From Gilliamella sp. App4-10 (GTDB taxonomy: Bacteria > Pseudomonadota > Gammaproteobacteria > Enterobacterales > Orbaceae): 64,000 nucleotides of DNA. Positions within the stretch are counted from its first letter, which is position 1. Each line of letters opens with the position of its first letter. Positions 49,457-61,644 of this stretch are shown in pieces. The DNA lies in assembly GCF_001690495.1 (NCBI RefSeq), contig NZ_LZGS01000004.1, forward strand, positions 62,001 through 126,000, in the 5' to 3' direction. Below the pieces are notes generated by a model that ran no database searches, was not told the DNA's origin, and worked only from the letters and a program-made list of their open reading frames with translations. The translations under genes and the position numbers were made by a program.

Positions 49457-49771
49457 TTGCAGCAGTCGTTACAAGATTTTATTATTGATAAGATTGATGA
49501 TCTAAAAGGCAAAGACATTGTTACCCTTGATGTCCGCGGTAAATCAAGCATTACCGATTATATGATTATTTGTACGGGTACTTCAAACCGTCATGTTTCG
49601 TCTATTGCGGGGCATTTGCTTGATGAAGCTAAAAAACAGGGCCATTTGGTGTTAGGTAGCGAAGGGCAAAGTGATGCGGATTGGGTCGTGGTTGATATGG
49701 ATTCAGTGATTGTGCATATCATGCAAGAAGAAAGCCGTCAGCTTTACGAACTTGAGAAGCTTTGGAGTTAA
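49457..49771 (+). CDS. rsfS: ribosomal silencing factor RsfS
   Basis: The 104-residue protein has the RsfS/YbeB core: [41 protein letters not shown] and [17 protein letters not shown]. It binds uL14 on the 50S subunit and blocks joining in starvation. The start codon is TTG at 49457 with GAGAG upstream. It is followed directly by rlmH. Confidence 0.94.
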   Translation: MQQSLQDFIIDKIDDLKGKDIVTLDVRGKSSITDYMIICTGTSNRHVSSIAGHLLDEAKKQGHLVLGSEGQSDADWVVVDMDSVIVHIMQEESRQLYELEKLWS

Positions 49772-49775
49772 TGGC

Positions 49776-50246
49776 GTGAAGATACAGCTTATAGCTGTTG
49801 GCAATAAAATGCCAAACTGGGTTACGACTGCTTTTGATGATTATCAGTCACGGTTTCCTAAAGATATGCCTTTAGAACTAGTTGAAATCCCCGCAGGTAA
49901 GCGCACTAAAAATGCTGATATTGCCCGAATTTTAGATAAAGAGGGCGAATTGATGTTAAATGCTTGCGGTAAAAGCAATCGCATTGTGACACTTGATATA
50001 CCGGGTAAACCATACACAACGCATAATTTAGCTGAGCAGTTAGAACGCTGGAAAGTAGACGGACGTGATGTGAGTTTATTAATCGGCGGGCCTGAAGGTT
50101 TATCTGCTGCTTGCAAAGCGGCAGCACAGCAGAGTTGGTCGCTGTCGCCACTTACGCTTCCCCATCCTTTAGTACGAGTCATTGTGGCTGAAAGTCTTTA
50201 CCGTGCATGGAGTTTAACCACTAATCATCCTTATCATCGTGAATAA
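49776..50246 (+). CDS. rlmH: 23S rRNA (pseudouridine1915-N3)-methyltransferase RlmH
   Basis: The 156-residue SPOUT methyltransferase begins with GTG and reads [16 protein letters not shown]. It has [11 protein letters not shown], the SAM-binding knot, and [21 protein letters not shown] near the end. It methylates pseudouridine 1915 in helix 69. GGAG lies 8 bases before the GTG, within the end of rsfS. The longer in-frame extension is rejected. Confidence 0.95.
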   Translation: MKIQLIAVGNKMPNWVTTAFDDYQSRFPKDMPLELVEIPAGKRTKNADIARILDKEGELMLNACGKSNRIVTLDIPGKPYTTHNLAEQLERWKVDGRDVSLLIGGPEGLSAACKAAAQQSWSLSPLTLPHPLVRVIVAESLYRAWSLTTNHPYHRE

Positions 50247-50259
50247 TTAAGGTAATAAA

Positions 50260-50727
50260 ATGAGCGCCATTATTTTAGATTTGCAAATTGCTACAGAAGA
50301 TACCCTAAATTTACCAACCGAAGCGCAAATTTTGCAGTGGTTAAATGTTATTCTACCTCAATTTATGGATAATGCCGAACTCACTATCCGTATTGTTGAT
50401 GAACAAGAAAGCCAGCAATTAAATAATACCTATCGTCATAAAGATAAACCCACCAATGTTTTATCTTTCCCCTTTGAATCACCCATTGAGATTGATGTTC
50501 CTTTATTGGGCGATCTCATTATTTGTAAACAAGTTGTCGCAGCCGAAGCCAAACAACAACATAAATCATTAACTTCGCACTGGGCACATATGATTGTGCA
50601 TGGGTGTTTGCATCTATTAGGCTATGATCATATCCTTGACGACGAGGCCGAAGAAATGGAAAATATTGAAATTGAGATTATGCAGCAATTGGGATTTGAA
50701 GATCCTTATCAGCCCATTAATGAATAA
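50260..50727 (+). CDS. ybeY: endoribonuclease YbeY
   Basis: The 155-residue metalloprotein has the zinc motif [15 protein letters not shown] (HxxxHxxxxxH) and NVLSFPFE. YbeY matures the 16S rRNA 3' end and takes part in ribosome quality control. It follows rlmH by 13 bases. In many relatives ybeZ (PhoH-like) precedes ybeY; it is not present here. Confidence 0.95.
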   Translation: MSAIILDLQIATEDTLNLPTEAQILQWLNVILPQFMDNAELTIRIVDEQESQQLNNTYRHKDKPTNVLSFPFESPIEIDVPLLGDLIICKQVVAAEAKQQHKSLTSHWAHMIVHGCLHLLGYDHILDDEAEEMENIEIEIMQQLGFEDPYQPINE

Positions 50728-50742
50728 AATATACCATTAACC

Positions 50743-50774
50743 GTTTAGTTAAATGTCAATTTAGCTAACTAAAC
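50743..50774. repeat. inverted repeat before corC
   Basis: GTTTAGTTA and TAACTAAAC form a perfect 9-bp inverted repeat with a 14-base loop. No T-run follows. It may be an operator or an attenuator between ybeY and corC. Confidence 0.35.
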
Positions 50775-50826
50775 AAGCATATAAAATAAGTTATATTAAA
50801 AACAAAGCAAGAAAGGAAAAGAGCAA

Positions 50827-51699
50827 ATGAGTGATGATAATCACCGGAGACCTAAAAAAGGGTTTGCATTATGGTTAAGTCAGTTATTTAATTCAGAGCC
50901 AAAAGATAAAGAAGAACTTATCGAGGTGATTCGCGAAGCTGAAGAAAACGAACTTATCGATCCAGATACCCTTGATATGATTGAAGGCGTAATGGATATA
51001 GCAGAGCAACGCGTTCGCGATATTATGATTCCCCGCTCTCAAATTGTGACGATTAAAGATAATTATTCGCTTGATGAATGTCTTGATATTATTTCTGAAC
51101 ATGGCCACTCACGTTATCCTGTCATCAGTGAAGATAGAGATCATATAGAAGGCATTTTATTAGCTAAAGATCTTTTGATTTTTATTCGCCAAGGTGTTGA
51201 TAATTTCGATCTCAAAAAAATCCTTAGACCAACCGTTGTCGTACCAGAAAGTAAACGTGTCGATCATATGTTAAAAGAGTTTCGTATGCAACGTTATCAT
51301 ATGGCGATGGCTATCGACGAGTTTGGTGGTGTGTCGGGGCTTGTGACTATCGAAGATATTTTAGAGCTTATTGTTGGTGATATTGAAGATGAATATGATG
51401 AGGTAGAAGATCGCGATATACGCCGCTTAACGCCTTCAGTTTATACGGTAAGAGCGCTTACACCAGTTGAAGATTTTAATGAAATTTTTTCCACTGATTT
51501 TAGTGATGACGAAATGGACACCATTGGTGGGCTGGTAATGCAACATTTTGGACGATTACCTTTACGTGGTGAAAGCATTACCATTGACGGTTATCAATTT
51601 AAGGTCACCATTGTTGACCGAAGGCGAATAATCCAATTGCATGTGACTATTCCTGATGGAGCAACTGTGCCTAATTTAGAGCTACCTGAAAATGTTTAA
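50827..51699 (+). CDS. corC: CorC/YbeX CBS-domain protein
   Basis: The 290-residue protein has two CBS domains (about residues 60-190; [12 protein letters not shown] and [15 protein letters not shown]) and a C-terminal CorC_HlyC domain ([15 protein letters not shown]). It lacks the membrane DUF21 part. It has been linked to Mg/Co efflux and, as YbeX, to ribosome metabolism. It overlaps lnt by 8 bases. Confidence 0.93.
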   Translation: MSDDNHRRPKKGFALWLSQLFNSEPKDKEELIEVIREAEENELIDPDTLDMIEGVMDIAEQRVRDIMIPRSQIVTIKDNYSLDECLDIISEHGHSRYPVISEDRDHIEGILLAKDLLIFIRQGVDNFDLKKILRPTVVVPESKRVDHMLKEFRMQRYHMAMAIDEFGGVSGLVTIEDILELIVGDIEDEYDEVEDRDIRRLTPSVYTVRALTPVEDFNEIFSTDFSDDEMDTIGGLVMQHFGRLPLRGESITIDGYQFKVTIVDRRRIIQLHVTIPDGATVPNLELPENV

Positions 51700-53233
51700 A
51701 CAAATCTTATTAAGCCTAATTTTAGGTGGTATAGCGGTTTTTAGTTATGCCCCATTTCATATTTGGCCTTTAGCTTTTGTCTCGTTTGCGGGGCTTTTAT
51801 GGCTTATTGCCGATAAAACGAAAAAACAAGCCATGTTACTTGGATTAAGTTGGGGCATTGGCTATTTTATGGCAGGGATACACTGGGTTTATATTAGTAT
51901 TCAACAGTATGGCGAGTTACCTGCTCTGGTTGCCATTATCGTTTTAGACCTTTTAATTGTATATTTGTCGCTTTACCCGATGCTATTTGCTTTTCTGTTA
52001 AGAATGGCAAATAGTTTTGCTGGACAATTTTCATTTAAACAACTTGTGCTTGTAGCTCCTATGCTTTGGCAATTAACCGAGTTCTTGCGCGGTTATCTTT
52101 TAACCGGATTTGCTTGGTTGCAACTCGGTTATAGCCAGATTGATAGCCCGTTAAAGGGCTATTTCCCTGTATTGGGGATAGATGGCGTTAATTTATTGTT
52201 AACTATTTTGTGTGGACTATTCATTTATTGTATAAAGACAATAACCAGCAAAACACCAAAACAGCACGCGCTTGGTGCAATTGTCGCACTGTTTACGATC
52301 TTTTTTGCACCAGTTTCATTCAATAATATTAATTGGACTACGATAGATAACACTCGTTCGGCTAATTTTGCTTTAATTCAAGGAAATATTTCACAGTCAA
52401 TTCGTTGGACAAAAGAGCAACTCAATAACACGTTACAAACCTATATCAAACTGACTCAAGACAACTTCGAAAAAGATAAAATTATCATATGGTCAGAAGC
52501 CAGTATTACCGATTATGAAATAAATCAGCAATCTTTTTTAAAATATATGGATAACGAAGCCAGAGCCCATGATTCTGAAATTGCTGTAGGTATTATTGAT
52601 TACCGCTTTGGTAAAGATGGGTTTCAAGCTAATGGGGAACTCTACAATACTTTATTAGTATTAGGTGAAAAAGAGCCATATCAATATCCAACAACCAACC
52701 GTTATCAAAAACACCATTTAGTGCCTTTTGGAGAGTTTACACCGCTAGAATCAATACTTAAACCGATTACTGAATTGCTCAATATACCCATGTCATCAAT
52801 GAAATCTGGCGATGTAAAACAACCTCAATTACAAATAAAAGGCTTTAAATTTACCCCAGCCATTTGTTATGAAGTAATTTTATCTAATTTAATGTGGCAA
52901 AACTTTGCCCATGATACCGATTTTTTACTTACTGTTTCAAATGATGCTTGGTTTGGTGATAGCATTGGCCCTAAACAACATCTACAAATGGCACAGGCTA
53001 GAGCATTAGAATTTGGTAGGCCTTTAATCCGTAGCACTAACACTGGCATTACCGCAATTATCGATCCACATGGCAATATTGTTAAACAGTTATCACAATT
53101 TAAAACAGCAGTTTTATCAGCAACTGTATCACCCACAACAGGTCTAACGCCTTATGCAAGATGGGGAAATTGGCCTTATTTTACTATCATGGCATTAATG
53201 TTTATCTCACTTTTTATAAAAAGACGTTCATAA
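51692..53233 (+). CDS. lnt: apolipoprotein N-acyltransferase
   Basis: The 513-residue membrane protein has about eight hydrophobic segments and a periplasmic nitrilase-like domain with the catalytic Glu in WSEASI, a lysine near [12 protein letters not shown] and the cysteine in FTPAICYEV. Lnt adds the third acyl chain to lipoproteins in the inner membrane. It is coupled to corC, as in enteric bacteria. Confidence 0.95.
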   Translation: MFKQILLSLILGGIAVFSYAPFHIWPLAFVSFAGLLWLIADKTKKQAMLLGLSWGIGYFMAGIHWVYISIQQYGELPALVAIIVLDLLIVYLSLYPMLFAFLLRMANSFAGQFSFKQLVLVAPMLWQLTEFLRGYLLTGFAWLQLGYSQIDSPLKGYFPVLGIDGVNLLLTILCGLFIYCIKTITSKTPKQHALGAIVALFTIFFAPVSFNNINWTTIDNTRSANFALIQGNISQSIRWTKEQLNNTLQTYIKLTQDNFEKDKIIIWSEASITDYEINQQSFLKYMDNEARAHDSEIAVGIIDYRFGKDGFQANGELYNTLLVLGEKEPYQYPTTNRYQKHHLVPFGEFTPLESILKPITELLNIPMSSMKSGDVKQPQLQIKGFKFTPAICYEVILSNLMWQNFAHDTDFLLTVSNDAWFGDSIGPKQHLQMAQARALEFGRPLIRSTNTGITAIIDPHGNIVKQLSQFKTAVLSATVSPTTGLTPYARWGNWPYFTIMALMFISLFIKRRS

Positions 53234-53460
53234 TTTACGATACTGGCATAATTATTGCTTAAATATAATTGGATTTAACTAGTTATTGTTGTGATCAATC
53301 ATCGTAATATTGCGTTACTTATTGGTTACATCTAGCTCCAATGATAGATAAATAAACAGTAAAAAGTACTTTTATGCTAAAAAATAAGTTATAATATACG
53401 CCCTTTGTAAAAATATTAAAATTATTTAATATGATACAAACTAAACAGTAGGAGATGAGT

Positions 53461-54369
53461 ATGAACAGAAAGACAAAATTAACCAAACTCGTGTTATCAT
53501 TTGCAATGTTAGGTCTATTGAGTAGTGCCGCATTTGCCGATGAACTAACTGGTACGCTAGCTAAAGTAAAAGAAAATGGTGTGATTGTCGTAGGACACAG
53601 AGAATCATCTGTCCCGTTCTCATATTATGGCGATAACCAAAAAGTTGTGGGTTATTCTCAAGATTACTCAGATCTTATTATTGATGCGGTAAAAAAAGAG
53701 TTAAATATGCCTAACTTGCAAGTTAAATATTTACCGCTTACATCTCAAAATCGTATTCCACTATTACAAAATGGTTCGTACGATTTTGAATGTGGTTCAA
53801 CCACTAATAATCTATCACGCCAACAGCAAGTTGATTTTTCAAATACGATCTTTATTGTTGGTACACGCTTTTTAGTTAAAGCCGATAGCAAAATTATTGA
53901 TATTGATGATCTAAAAGGCAAAAGTGTTGTGGTAACTTCAGGCACGACATCAGAAGTTATGCTCAACAAAAACAATACAGAAAAAGGGTTAAATATTCGT
54001 ATTATTGCGACCAAGGATCATGGTGATGCATTCCGCACACTTGAAAGTGGACGAGCAGCAGCATTTCTTATCGATGATGCGTTGTTAGCAGGTGAACGCT
54101 CAAAAGCGAAAAAACCTGAACAATGGGAAATTGTGGGTAAACCATTATCTTATGAAGCTTATGGTTGTATGTTACGTAAACAAGATCCGCAATTTAAAGC
54201 TTTAGTCGATAAAACAATCGCTGATGCACAAATATCAGGTGTCGCCGAAAAGTCATATAACCGTTGGTTTAAAGAACCTATTCCACCAAAAGGGTTAAAT
54301 ATGAACTTTGATATGTCTCCTGAGATGAAAGAGCTTTTCGCTCATCCTAATGATAAAGCATTAGACTAA
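53461..54369 (+). CDS. gltI: glutamate/aspartate ABC transporter, binding protein
   Basis: The 302-residue periplasmic protein has a signal peptide ending in AAFADE and a family 3 solute-binding fold (VVGYSQDYSDLI; DFECGSTTNNLSRQQQVDFS; GRAAAFLIDDALL). GltI brings L-glutamate and L-aspartate to GltJKL. GGAG is spaced 7 bases before ATG 53461, which is preferred to the ATG at 53455. A TATAAT at 53390-53395 may be its promoter. A 93-base gap with a small hairpin (54395-54411) separates it from gltJ. Confidence 0.92.
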   Translation: MNRKTKLTKLVLSFAMLGLLSSAAFADELTGTLAKVKENGVIVVGHRESSVPFSYYGDNQKVVGYSQDYSDLIIDAVKKELNMPNLQVKYLPLTSQNRIPLLQNGSYDFECGSTTNNLSRQQQVDFSNTIFIVGTRFLVKADSKIIDIDDLKGKSVVVTSGTTSEVMLNKNNTEKGLNIRIIATKDHGDAFRTLESGRAAAFLIDDALLAGERSKAKKPEQWEIVGKPLSYEAYGCMLRKQDPQFKALVDKTIADAQISGVAEKSYNRWFKEPIPPKGLNMNFDMSPEMKELFAHPNDKALD

Positions 54370-54462
54370 TACACTGATATTTTTCCCAAAGGGCGTAGGT
54401 AACTACGTCTGTCATCTTATTTAGTACTATTTACAAAATATCTTTTACATGTTGGAGTATTT

Positions 54463-55203
54463 ATGACAACAAGTTGGAATTGGGGGATTTTTCTGCAACC
54501 AGCACCATTTGGTGATACTACGTATCTGGGCTGGTTATGGCTAGGTTTCCAAATGACCATATTGCTAGTTATTACATCAGGAACGGTTGCCTTTTTTGTG
54601 GGTTCGTTATTTGGTGTACTAAGAACATTACCTAACCGTTTTTTATCTAGCTTAGGTGCATGTTATGTTGAAGTTTTTAGGAATATACCGCTAATCATTC
54701 ATTTATTCTTTTGGGTTGAAGTTGTACCCGCACTGGTACCTGAATCTATCCGCATTTGGTTATATGATCTTGATCCTATAGTATTTACTTTATTAATGTC
54801 TACTATAGGATTAGGATTATTTACGGGTGCGCGTATTTGTGAACAAGTGAGAGCAGCTATTCAGTCAATTCCTGCTGGCCAAAAAAGTGCCGGAATTGCA
54901 TTAGGACTAACCTTAAAACAAACCTATTTATATATTTTATTACCTAATGCTTATCGACGTGTTTTACCACCATTAACATCTGAAATATTAAATATGGTTA
55001 AAAACTCGGCTGTTGCCTCGACTGTTGGTTATATTGAATTAACAAAACAAGCAAACCAATTGCTTGAACATGCAGGCCAACCTTATGAATCATTCATTGC
55101 TATTACATTTGGATATGTAATTATCAATGTCGCTATCATGTTTGCCATGCAATATATTGAGAAAAAAGTGCGACTTCCTGGCGTATTAGGAGGTAAATCA
55201 TGA
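54463..55203 (+). CDS. gltJ: glutamate/aspartate ABC transporter permease GltJ
   Basis: The 246-residue permease has five hydrophobic segments, a HisM/GlnP-type start ([15 protein letters not shown]) and the EAA-like loop around [20 protein letters not shown] that contacts GltL. TTGGAG precedes the ATG. Its stop overlaps the gltK start by 4 bases. Confidence 0.93.
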   Translation: MTTSWNWGIFLQPAPFGDTTYLGWLWLGFQMTILLVITSGTVAFFVGSLFGVLRTLPNRFLSSLGACYVEVFRNIPLIIHLFFWVEVVPALVPESIRIWLYDLDPIVFTLLMSTIGLGLFTGARICEQVRAAIQSIPAGQKSAGIALGLTLKQTYLYILLPNAYRRVLPPLTSEILNMVKNSAVASTVGYIELTKQANQLLEHAGQPYESFIAITFGYVIINVAIMFAMQYIEKKVRLPGVLGGKS

Positions 55204-55880
55204 TCGATTTAGAATGGGGTCAAATCCTGCCTAATTTACCTTATATCATGCGTGGTATGCTATTAACCTTAGAGATAACCATTACCGCTGTAATTTTTGG
55301 TATCGTTTGGGGAACGCTACTTGCCATTATGCGACTTTCATCTATTAAAGTACTACATTGGTTTGCTTCATGCTATGTAAATATATTCCGTTCAATTCCA
55401 TTAATGATGGTTTTGCTCTGGTTTTATTTGCTTGTGCCTCAACTATTAGAAAGGATTTTAAATCTTCCACCCACAACAGATATACGTTTTGTGTCGGCAT
55501 TAATCGCTTTTGCTTTGTTTGAAGCGGCTTACTATTCGGAAATTATTCGAGCTGGTATTCAAAGTGTATCTAAAGGTCAAATCAGTGCATCACTAGCACT
55601 CGGTATGACTAAAGGTCAGGCATTACGAATGGTGGTTTTACCACAAGCATTTCGTATTATGACACCATTATTATTAACACAAGGTATTATCTTATTCCAA
55701 GATACGACGCTTATTTACACCTTAAATTTAGCTGATTTCTTCTATCGTGCGGTTAATATTGTGGGTAATAGAGATGGTTTAATCGTTGAGATGGTATTAT
55801 TTACAGGAGCAGTTTATTTTGTTATTTGCTTCACCGTTTCACGTCTAGTTAATTATTTTAAGAAAAGGATTACTCGATGA
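55200..55880 (+). CDS. gltK: glutamate/aspartate ABC transporter permease GltK
   Basis: The 226-residue permease pairs with GltJ. It has [15 protein letters not shown] at the start and [21 protein letters not shown], the coupling loop, near residue 145. Both ends overlap neighbours by ATGA. Confidence 0.93.
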   Translation: MIDLEWGQILPNLPYIMRGMLLTLEITITAVIFGIVWGTLLAIMRLSSIKVLHWFASCYVNIFRSIPLMMVLLWFYLLVPQLLERILNLPPTTDIRFVSALIAFALFEAAYYSEIIRAGIQSVSKGQISASLALGMTKGQALRMVVLPQAFRIMTPLLLTQGIILFQDTTLIYTLNLADFFYRAVNIVGNRDGLIVEMVLFTGAVYFVICFTVSRLVNYFKKRITR

Positions 55881-56602
55881 TCTCCTTAGAAAATATATCA
55901 AAATGGTATGGACAATTTCAGGTATTAAAAAACTGCACAACTCGAGTCGGTAAAGGCGAAGTTGTGGTCGTTTGTGGTCCTTCAGGTTCAGGTAAATCAA
56001 CCTTGATAAAAACAGTCAATGCCTTAGAACCTATTCAAGAAGGCAAAATTATTATTGATGGAACAGAAATAACCAGTAAATCAACTAATTTAGCTAAATT
56101 ACGTTCTAAAGTGGGGATGGTGTTTCAACATTTTGAACTGTTTCCCCATTTAACTATTTTAAAAAATCTGACACTTGCTCAAATTAAAGTATTAGGTCGA
56201 ACAGACGAAGAAGCTCGCGAAAAAGCGCTTAATCTTTTAGAACGTGTTGGTTTACTTGCTCATGCAGATAAATACCCCGCACAACTTTCCGGCGGTCAAC
56301 AGCAACGAGTTGCCATTGCTCGCGCGTTATGTATGGATCCTATTGTCATGCTGTTTGACGAACCAACCTCAGCACTTGATCCTGAAATGGTAAATGAAGT
56401 ATTAGATGTGATGGTTGAGCTCGCTTATGAAGGCATGACCATGATGGTGGTTACTCACGAAATGGGCTTTGCGCGTAAAGTGGCGCACCGTGTTATCTTT
56501 ATGGATGCAGGTGAAATTATTGAAGATACATCAAAAGAACAGTTCTTTACTAATCCACAATCAGATCGTGCTAAAGACTTTTTAGCTAAGATTATTCATT
56601 AA
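55877..56602 (+). CDS. gltL: glutamate/aspartate ABC transporter ATPase GltL
   Basis: The 241-residue ATPase has Walker [10 protein letters not shown], the Q-loop [11 protein letters not shown], signature LSGGQQQR and Walker [15 protein letters not shown], with the switch histidine in VVTHEMGFA. It is the last gene of gltIJKL and is followed by a terminator. Confidence 0.94.
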   Translation: MISLENISKWYGQFQVLKNCTTRVGKGEVVVVCGPSGSGKSTLIKTVNALEPIQEGKIIIDGTEITSKSTNLAKLRSKVGMVFQHFELFPHLTILKNLTLAQIKVLGRTDEEAREKALNLLERVGLLAHADKYPAQLSGGQQQRVAIARALCMDPIVMLFDEPTSALDPEMVNEVLDVMVELAYEGMTMMVVTHEMGFARKVAHRVIFMDAGEIIEDTSKEQFFTNPQSDRAKDFLAKIIH

Positions 56603-56612
56603 GTTAATTATT

Positions 56613-56636
56613 ACAGGGCTTATCGCCCTGTTTTAT
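56613..56636 (+). terminator. intrinsic terminator after gltL
   Basis: ACAGGGC and GCCCTGT form a 7-bp stem with a five-base loop, followed by TTTATT. It lies 10 bases after the gltL stop. Confidence 0.8.
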
Positions 56637-56704
56637 TATTTCTTCCTCGAATTATCCATCATTTTATAAAGAATCATTCGTGTTAGCACATTTAGAAAAT
56701 CTAC

Positions 56705-58555
56705 TTAATCATTATTCTGTAATAAACTAACTAAACCACTATGCCTTGGTGTTTGTGATTTAATTGCTTGCAATAAAATTGGTTCAGTCGCATAAATTGA
56801 CACGTTTTTTTTAGCGCGAGTAATTGCTGTATAAAGCAAAGAACGGTTAAGCAACGGTGAATAACTAGTTGGTAAGATAATATTCACATCATCGAATTCT
56901 GAACCTTGCGATTTATGGATTGTCATAGCGTAAGCTGTTTCATGCTCAGGTAATCGAAATGGCGAAAATCCTTTAATAGATCCATCAGCAAACGGGAAAT
57001 ACACACGTAATTTTGAGCTATTCTTTTCAGCCATTAATGTAATGCCAATATCACCATTGTACAGCCCTAATGAAGTACTATTGCGTAAAATCATAATTGG
57101 CCGACCAACGTACCAAGCCTCTTTATTTTGCAAGCGAATCAATTTATTTTTGGATAATAGCAATTCAATTTGCTTGTTTAAACCCTCTACGCCAAAATGT
57201 CCTTCTCTTACAGCACAAAGTAAGCGATATTCGGCAAATTTAGCTAAAACTGCCGCAATATCATTAGTGCCATATTGCTTAATAAAATTTAAATAATGTT
57301 TATAGTGATTAATACTATCATGTAAAACATCTTCATAAGCTTGTTGGGATGAAAGTGCATGATATTGGATATCACTCAATGACTCATCGGTTAATAAATT
57401 TTTAACGACAGTTGATCGCCCCTCTTTAACAGCATTAGCCAACAATCCAATACCAGACGATTCGTTAAAACGATAACTTTTTTGTAATAGGCAAATACTG
57501 TCCGTAATTGTTGCTGTTTGCTCGCAAGCAGGCACAACATAGCCAGTTAATTGACTTAGCTCTTTTGCTCGTGACTCACTATAGCCATGCGTAATAAAGG
57601 TACAAAGATCACCAAATACCGCACCGGCTTCAACCGATGAGAGCTGATCTTTATCACCCAACAAAATTAAACGTGCAGAAGTGGGTAAGGCTTCAATGAC
57701 TCTTGCCATCATATTTAAATCAACCATTGAGGCTTCATCAATGACTAATACATCAACATGCAACGGATTATTTTTATCATGCTTGAATGAACGATTATCT
57801 GCTTTTGCGCCTAATAAACGGTGTAAAGTTATCGCTTCCGCCTTTATATTGAGTGAAGCAAAAGCGAGTTGCTCAATTGTTTGACTCAATGATTCGGTTA
57901 ACCTTGATGCGGCTTTCCCTGTCGGAGCCGCCGTAATAATTCGCGCATTGGGCGTGGTTAACAAAATTCCGGCTAAAATTTTAGCGACAGTGGTTGTTTT
58001 ACCTGTACCAGGCCCGCCCGAAATAATCGCGATTTTACGCGTTAATGCCGCAGCAACCGCCACTTTTTGCCAATCAATTTCAGCGTGATTATCGGTAAAA
58101 AGCTGATTAAGTATAGTATTTAAATCAGCATCGCAATTTGACTCTTTATTAAGGATTGTGTGATTGAAATATTGAGCAACATTTTTCTCGTCCAACCACA
58201 TCCTTTGAAAATAGAGTTTATTTTCAATAAGGATAAGCGGAGATAAATTTGTTCCATCACTCACAACTCGGCTATTTTGTGCTTGTTCAAGTGCGTTTTT
58301 CCAATCTTGCTCGTTTGGTGAGCCTAAGGCTAACCAAAGCTGCGCTTCTATCGTTGGTTGTTTTAAATAACGAAGATCTAAGCAAACATGACCAGATCTT
58401 ACCTCTTTACTTAGCGTTATCACTAAAAAACTGAATCGTTTAATCGTAATATCGTCATTTAACTTTGCTTTATTCGTTAAAAATGCTGCCAAATGAATAT
58501 CTAGCAAACTAATTTGATTGTCTTGTGTAAATTGGTTTAACCATTCGTTTAACAT
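56705..58555 (-). CDS. recD: exodeoxyribonuclease V subunit RecD
   Basis: The 616-residue superfamily 1B helicase has GGPGTGKTTTVAKIL (Walker A), DEASMVDL (Walker B), a RecD-like N-terminal domain and the C-terminal UvrD-like part with AMTIHKSQGSEFDDV. It is the 5'-3' motor of RecBCD in double-strand break repair. recB and recC, which often lie just upstream, are absent; a DUF4139 gene is there instead. Confidence 0.95.
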   Translation of the reverse strand: MLNEWLNQFTQDNQISLLDIHLAAFLTNKAKLNDDITIKRFSFLVITLSKEVRSGHVCLDLRYLKQPTIEAQLWLALGSPNEQDWKNALEQAQNSRVVSDGTNLSPLILIENKLYFQRMWLDEKNVAQYFNHTILNKESNCDADLNTILNQLFTDNHAEIDWQKVAVAAALTRKIAIISGGPGTGKTTTVAKILAGILLTTPNARIITAAPTGKAASRLTESLSQTIEQLAFASLNIKAEAITLHRLLGAKADNRSFKHDKNNPLHVDVLVIDEASMVDLNMMARVIEALPTSARLILLGDKDQLSSVEAGAVFGDLCTFITHGYSESRAKELSQLTGYVVPACEQTATITDSICLLQKSYRFNESSGIGLLANAVKEGRSTVVKNLLTDESLSDIQYHALSSQQAYEDVLHDSINHYKHYLNFIKQYGTNDIAAVLAKFAEYRLLCAVREGHFGVEGLNKQIELLLSKNKLIRLQNKEAWYVGRPIMILRNSTSLGLYNGDIGITLMAEKNSSKLRVYFPFADGSIKGFSPFRLPEHETAYAMTIHKSQGSEFDDVNIILPTSYSPLLNRSLLYTAITRAKKNVSIYATEPILLQAIKSQTPRHSGLVSLLQNND

Positions 58556-58580
58556 ACTGTATTTTCTGTGATTTACTCAT

Positions 58581-60164
58581 TTATAATCCAATTATATCGT
58601 TAACTTTATCTTTTGGATAAGTCAGTTTAAAGTTTAAACTAAGTTTTTTATTTTCATTTGGATTCAACTTAAACTGCCACATTAATTGGCCGGTTTCTTT
58701 ATTATAGTTTGCACTATCATATTTAGCCTCATCAAGTACGACTGCCTTATTGATAATATTAGGTAGCTGATCATAAACAACAATATCAATGGGTAGCGAT
58801 TTGGTATTTTTTACATCAATGGTATAAGCATATTTTTGTGAAATATTATTGCCGAATAACGAAGGTTTTGATGTTTCATTAATATTACGATTACGTGAAA
58901 TAAAAATATTGTTATCTTTACCTAAAGAGATATCGAGTGTCTCTTTTAGATCTTTAGTAGTAATAAAACTTTCGCCAATATAATTACCGTTAAAAAATAC
59001 CGTAGACTTTCCTGGTAAAAGGTTAAGTTGATCCCAATCAGCAATTTGTGCTTGTAAGTACACACTGCTATCTAATTTAGGAATAGCAATATAATGATAT
59101 GTCGCTTCCACTTCTTTGTTTTGTAAAGTAAGAATATTACTTTGGCTATTGGATTTAATGGTATAAGGCAATTTGACCTCAAAGCGGGTATTAATACCTA
59201 ACGTTTTAGTGAATACATTATCATCAGGATGCGCTGTACTTGACGCGTTTGCACTTATTTCATCATCATCTTTTTCGCTCTTAGAAAAAAAGAATCCTCC
59301 TTTTGCAGTATACAGATCGATATACCATGGCATTAAATCAGGAGCAGTTATTCCATCACTGGGATTAGAAGTCGATAAACTAAAATCCACGTTTTGCCAA
59401 TCCAAACCACTATTTTGATAAACATCTGCTTTATAAGTGAGTTGTAAGGGAGAATTGATATCTGCAACGCGCACATCATAAACAGGCGCCCAACCCGCTT
59501 TATTGGTGACGTACGATAAAGTCACTGGCAAGCTAATGTCTTTATCAGAATAAACTTTTACGGTAATTGCATTGGTTAAACCCTTGGTCAACGCTTTTTG
59601 TTTATCAATCTTATCTTGGCATTGTGCGATTTGTGCATTAATCTGATCGACTTCTTTCTGTAGCTTGTTTTGTTCATTTAAGGCTGTGACTAAATTTGTT
59701 TTAACAAATTCCAACACATTTTTCATTCCGTTTAAATCGTTATTTCCATTTTTAACTAACAGATCCAAGCGATTCCCCTGTAAAAGGGTAACTTGTTCAG
59801 ATACGGCTTTTAATTGTATTTCGGTGGTATCATGTTTTTCTTGTAATTGCTTTAACTCGTCAAGTAAAGACTTAATATCTGCGCTTGGTTTATTATCGCC
59901 AACATAGTTATCATTTAATGACGTTGATAATACTTTCACGTTAGCATCATTACCAAATCCCACATTAATTGAATTAGCTTTGACACCATCGGCAATTCCA
60001 GTCAATAAAATTTCACTTTCCCCTTTACTTAGTAATACCGTTGATTGCCCCTGCAATTCAGCTCCTTGCAAAAAAAGTGTTACTTTATTGAGTGTAACAT
60101 TATTGTTTGCTAAGACACTGCTAGAGGCAAATGCAATGAAAAAAGCTAATTTTTGAATTTTCAT
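58581..60164 (-). CDS. DUF4139/DUF4140 (mucoidy inhibitor A-like) protein
   Basis: The 527-residue protein has a signal peptide ending in VLAN, a DUF4140 N-terminal part (VTLFLQGAELQGQS), a coiled coil (about residues 90-205) and a C-terminal DUF4139 domain (LSYVTNKAGWAPVYDVRV; YTIDVKNTKSLPI). The family is named after a mucoidy inhibitor; its molecular role is not known. It is exported. AAAAGGAA precedes the ATG. The gene is divergent from nadR. Confidence 0.88.
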   Translation of the reverse strand: MKIQKLAFFIAFASSSVLANNNVTLNKVTLFLQGAELQGQSTVLLSKGESEILLTGIADGVKANSINVGFGNDANVKVLSTSLNDNYVGDNKPSADIKSLLDELKQLQEKHDTTEIQLKAVSEQVTLLQGNRLDLLVKNGNNDLNGMKNVLEFVKTNLVTALNEQNKLQKEVDQINAQIAQCQDKIDKQKALTKGLTNAITVKVYSDKDISLPVTLSYVTNKAGWAPVYDVRVADINSPLQLTYKADVYQNSGLDWQNVDFSLSTSNPSDGITAPDLMPWYIDLYTAKGGFFFSKSEKDDDEISANASSTAHPDDNVFTKTLGINTRFEVKLPYTIKSNSQSNILTLQNKEVEATYHYIAIPKLDSSVYLQAQIADWDQLNLLPGKSTVFFNGNYIGESFITTKDLKETLDISLGKDNNIFISRNRNINETSKPSLFGNNISQKYAYTIDVKNTKSLPIDIVVYDQLPNIINKAVVLDEAKYDSANYNKETGQLMWQFKLNPNENKKLSLNFKLTYPKDKVNDIIGL

Positions 60165-60331
60165 ATTTCCTTTTCAATCTAGTTGAGATATTAACTATTG
60201 GAATTTATTTAAATTATAAGTAAGCATAGCAATATGCAATACCTAAAATCATCAATAGTAAAAGAGTATTCACTATTTTCAGCTTAATTGCTATAAATTT
60301 TAATGAAGCTAAATAAAAATAAATTATTTTA

Positions 60332-60349
60332 TGTTTAATATATTGAACA
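60332..60349. promoter_or_regulatory. NadR-box-like site 1
   Basis: TGTTTA, six bases and TGAACA match the enteric NadR box TGTTTA-N6-TAAACA with one mismatch. It lies 60 bases upstream of nadR. Confidence 0.6.
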
Positions 60350-60372
60350 ATAAATAAAAATGATTTATATTT

Positions 60373-61641
<1,269 letters not shown>

Positions 61642-61644
61642 TAA

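Noticed and set aside
49710-49775. N-terminal extension of rlmH
   Set aside because: It lies inside rsfS in another frame. The GTG at 49776 with GGAG gives the normal RlmH length and N-terminus.
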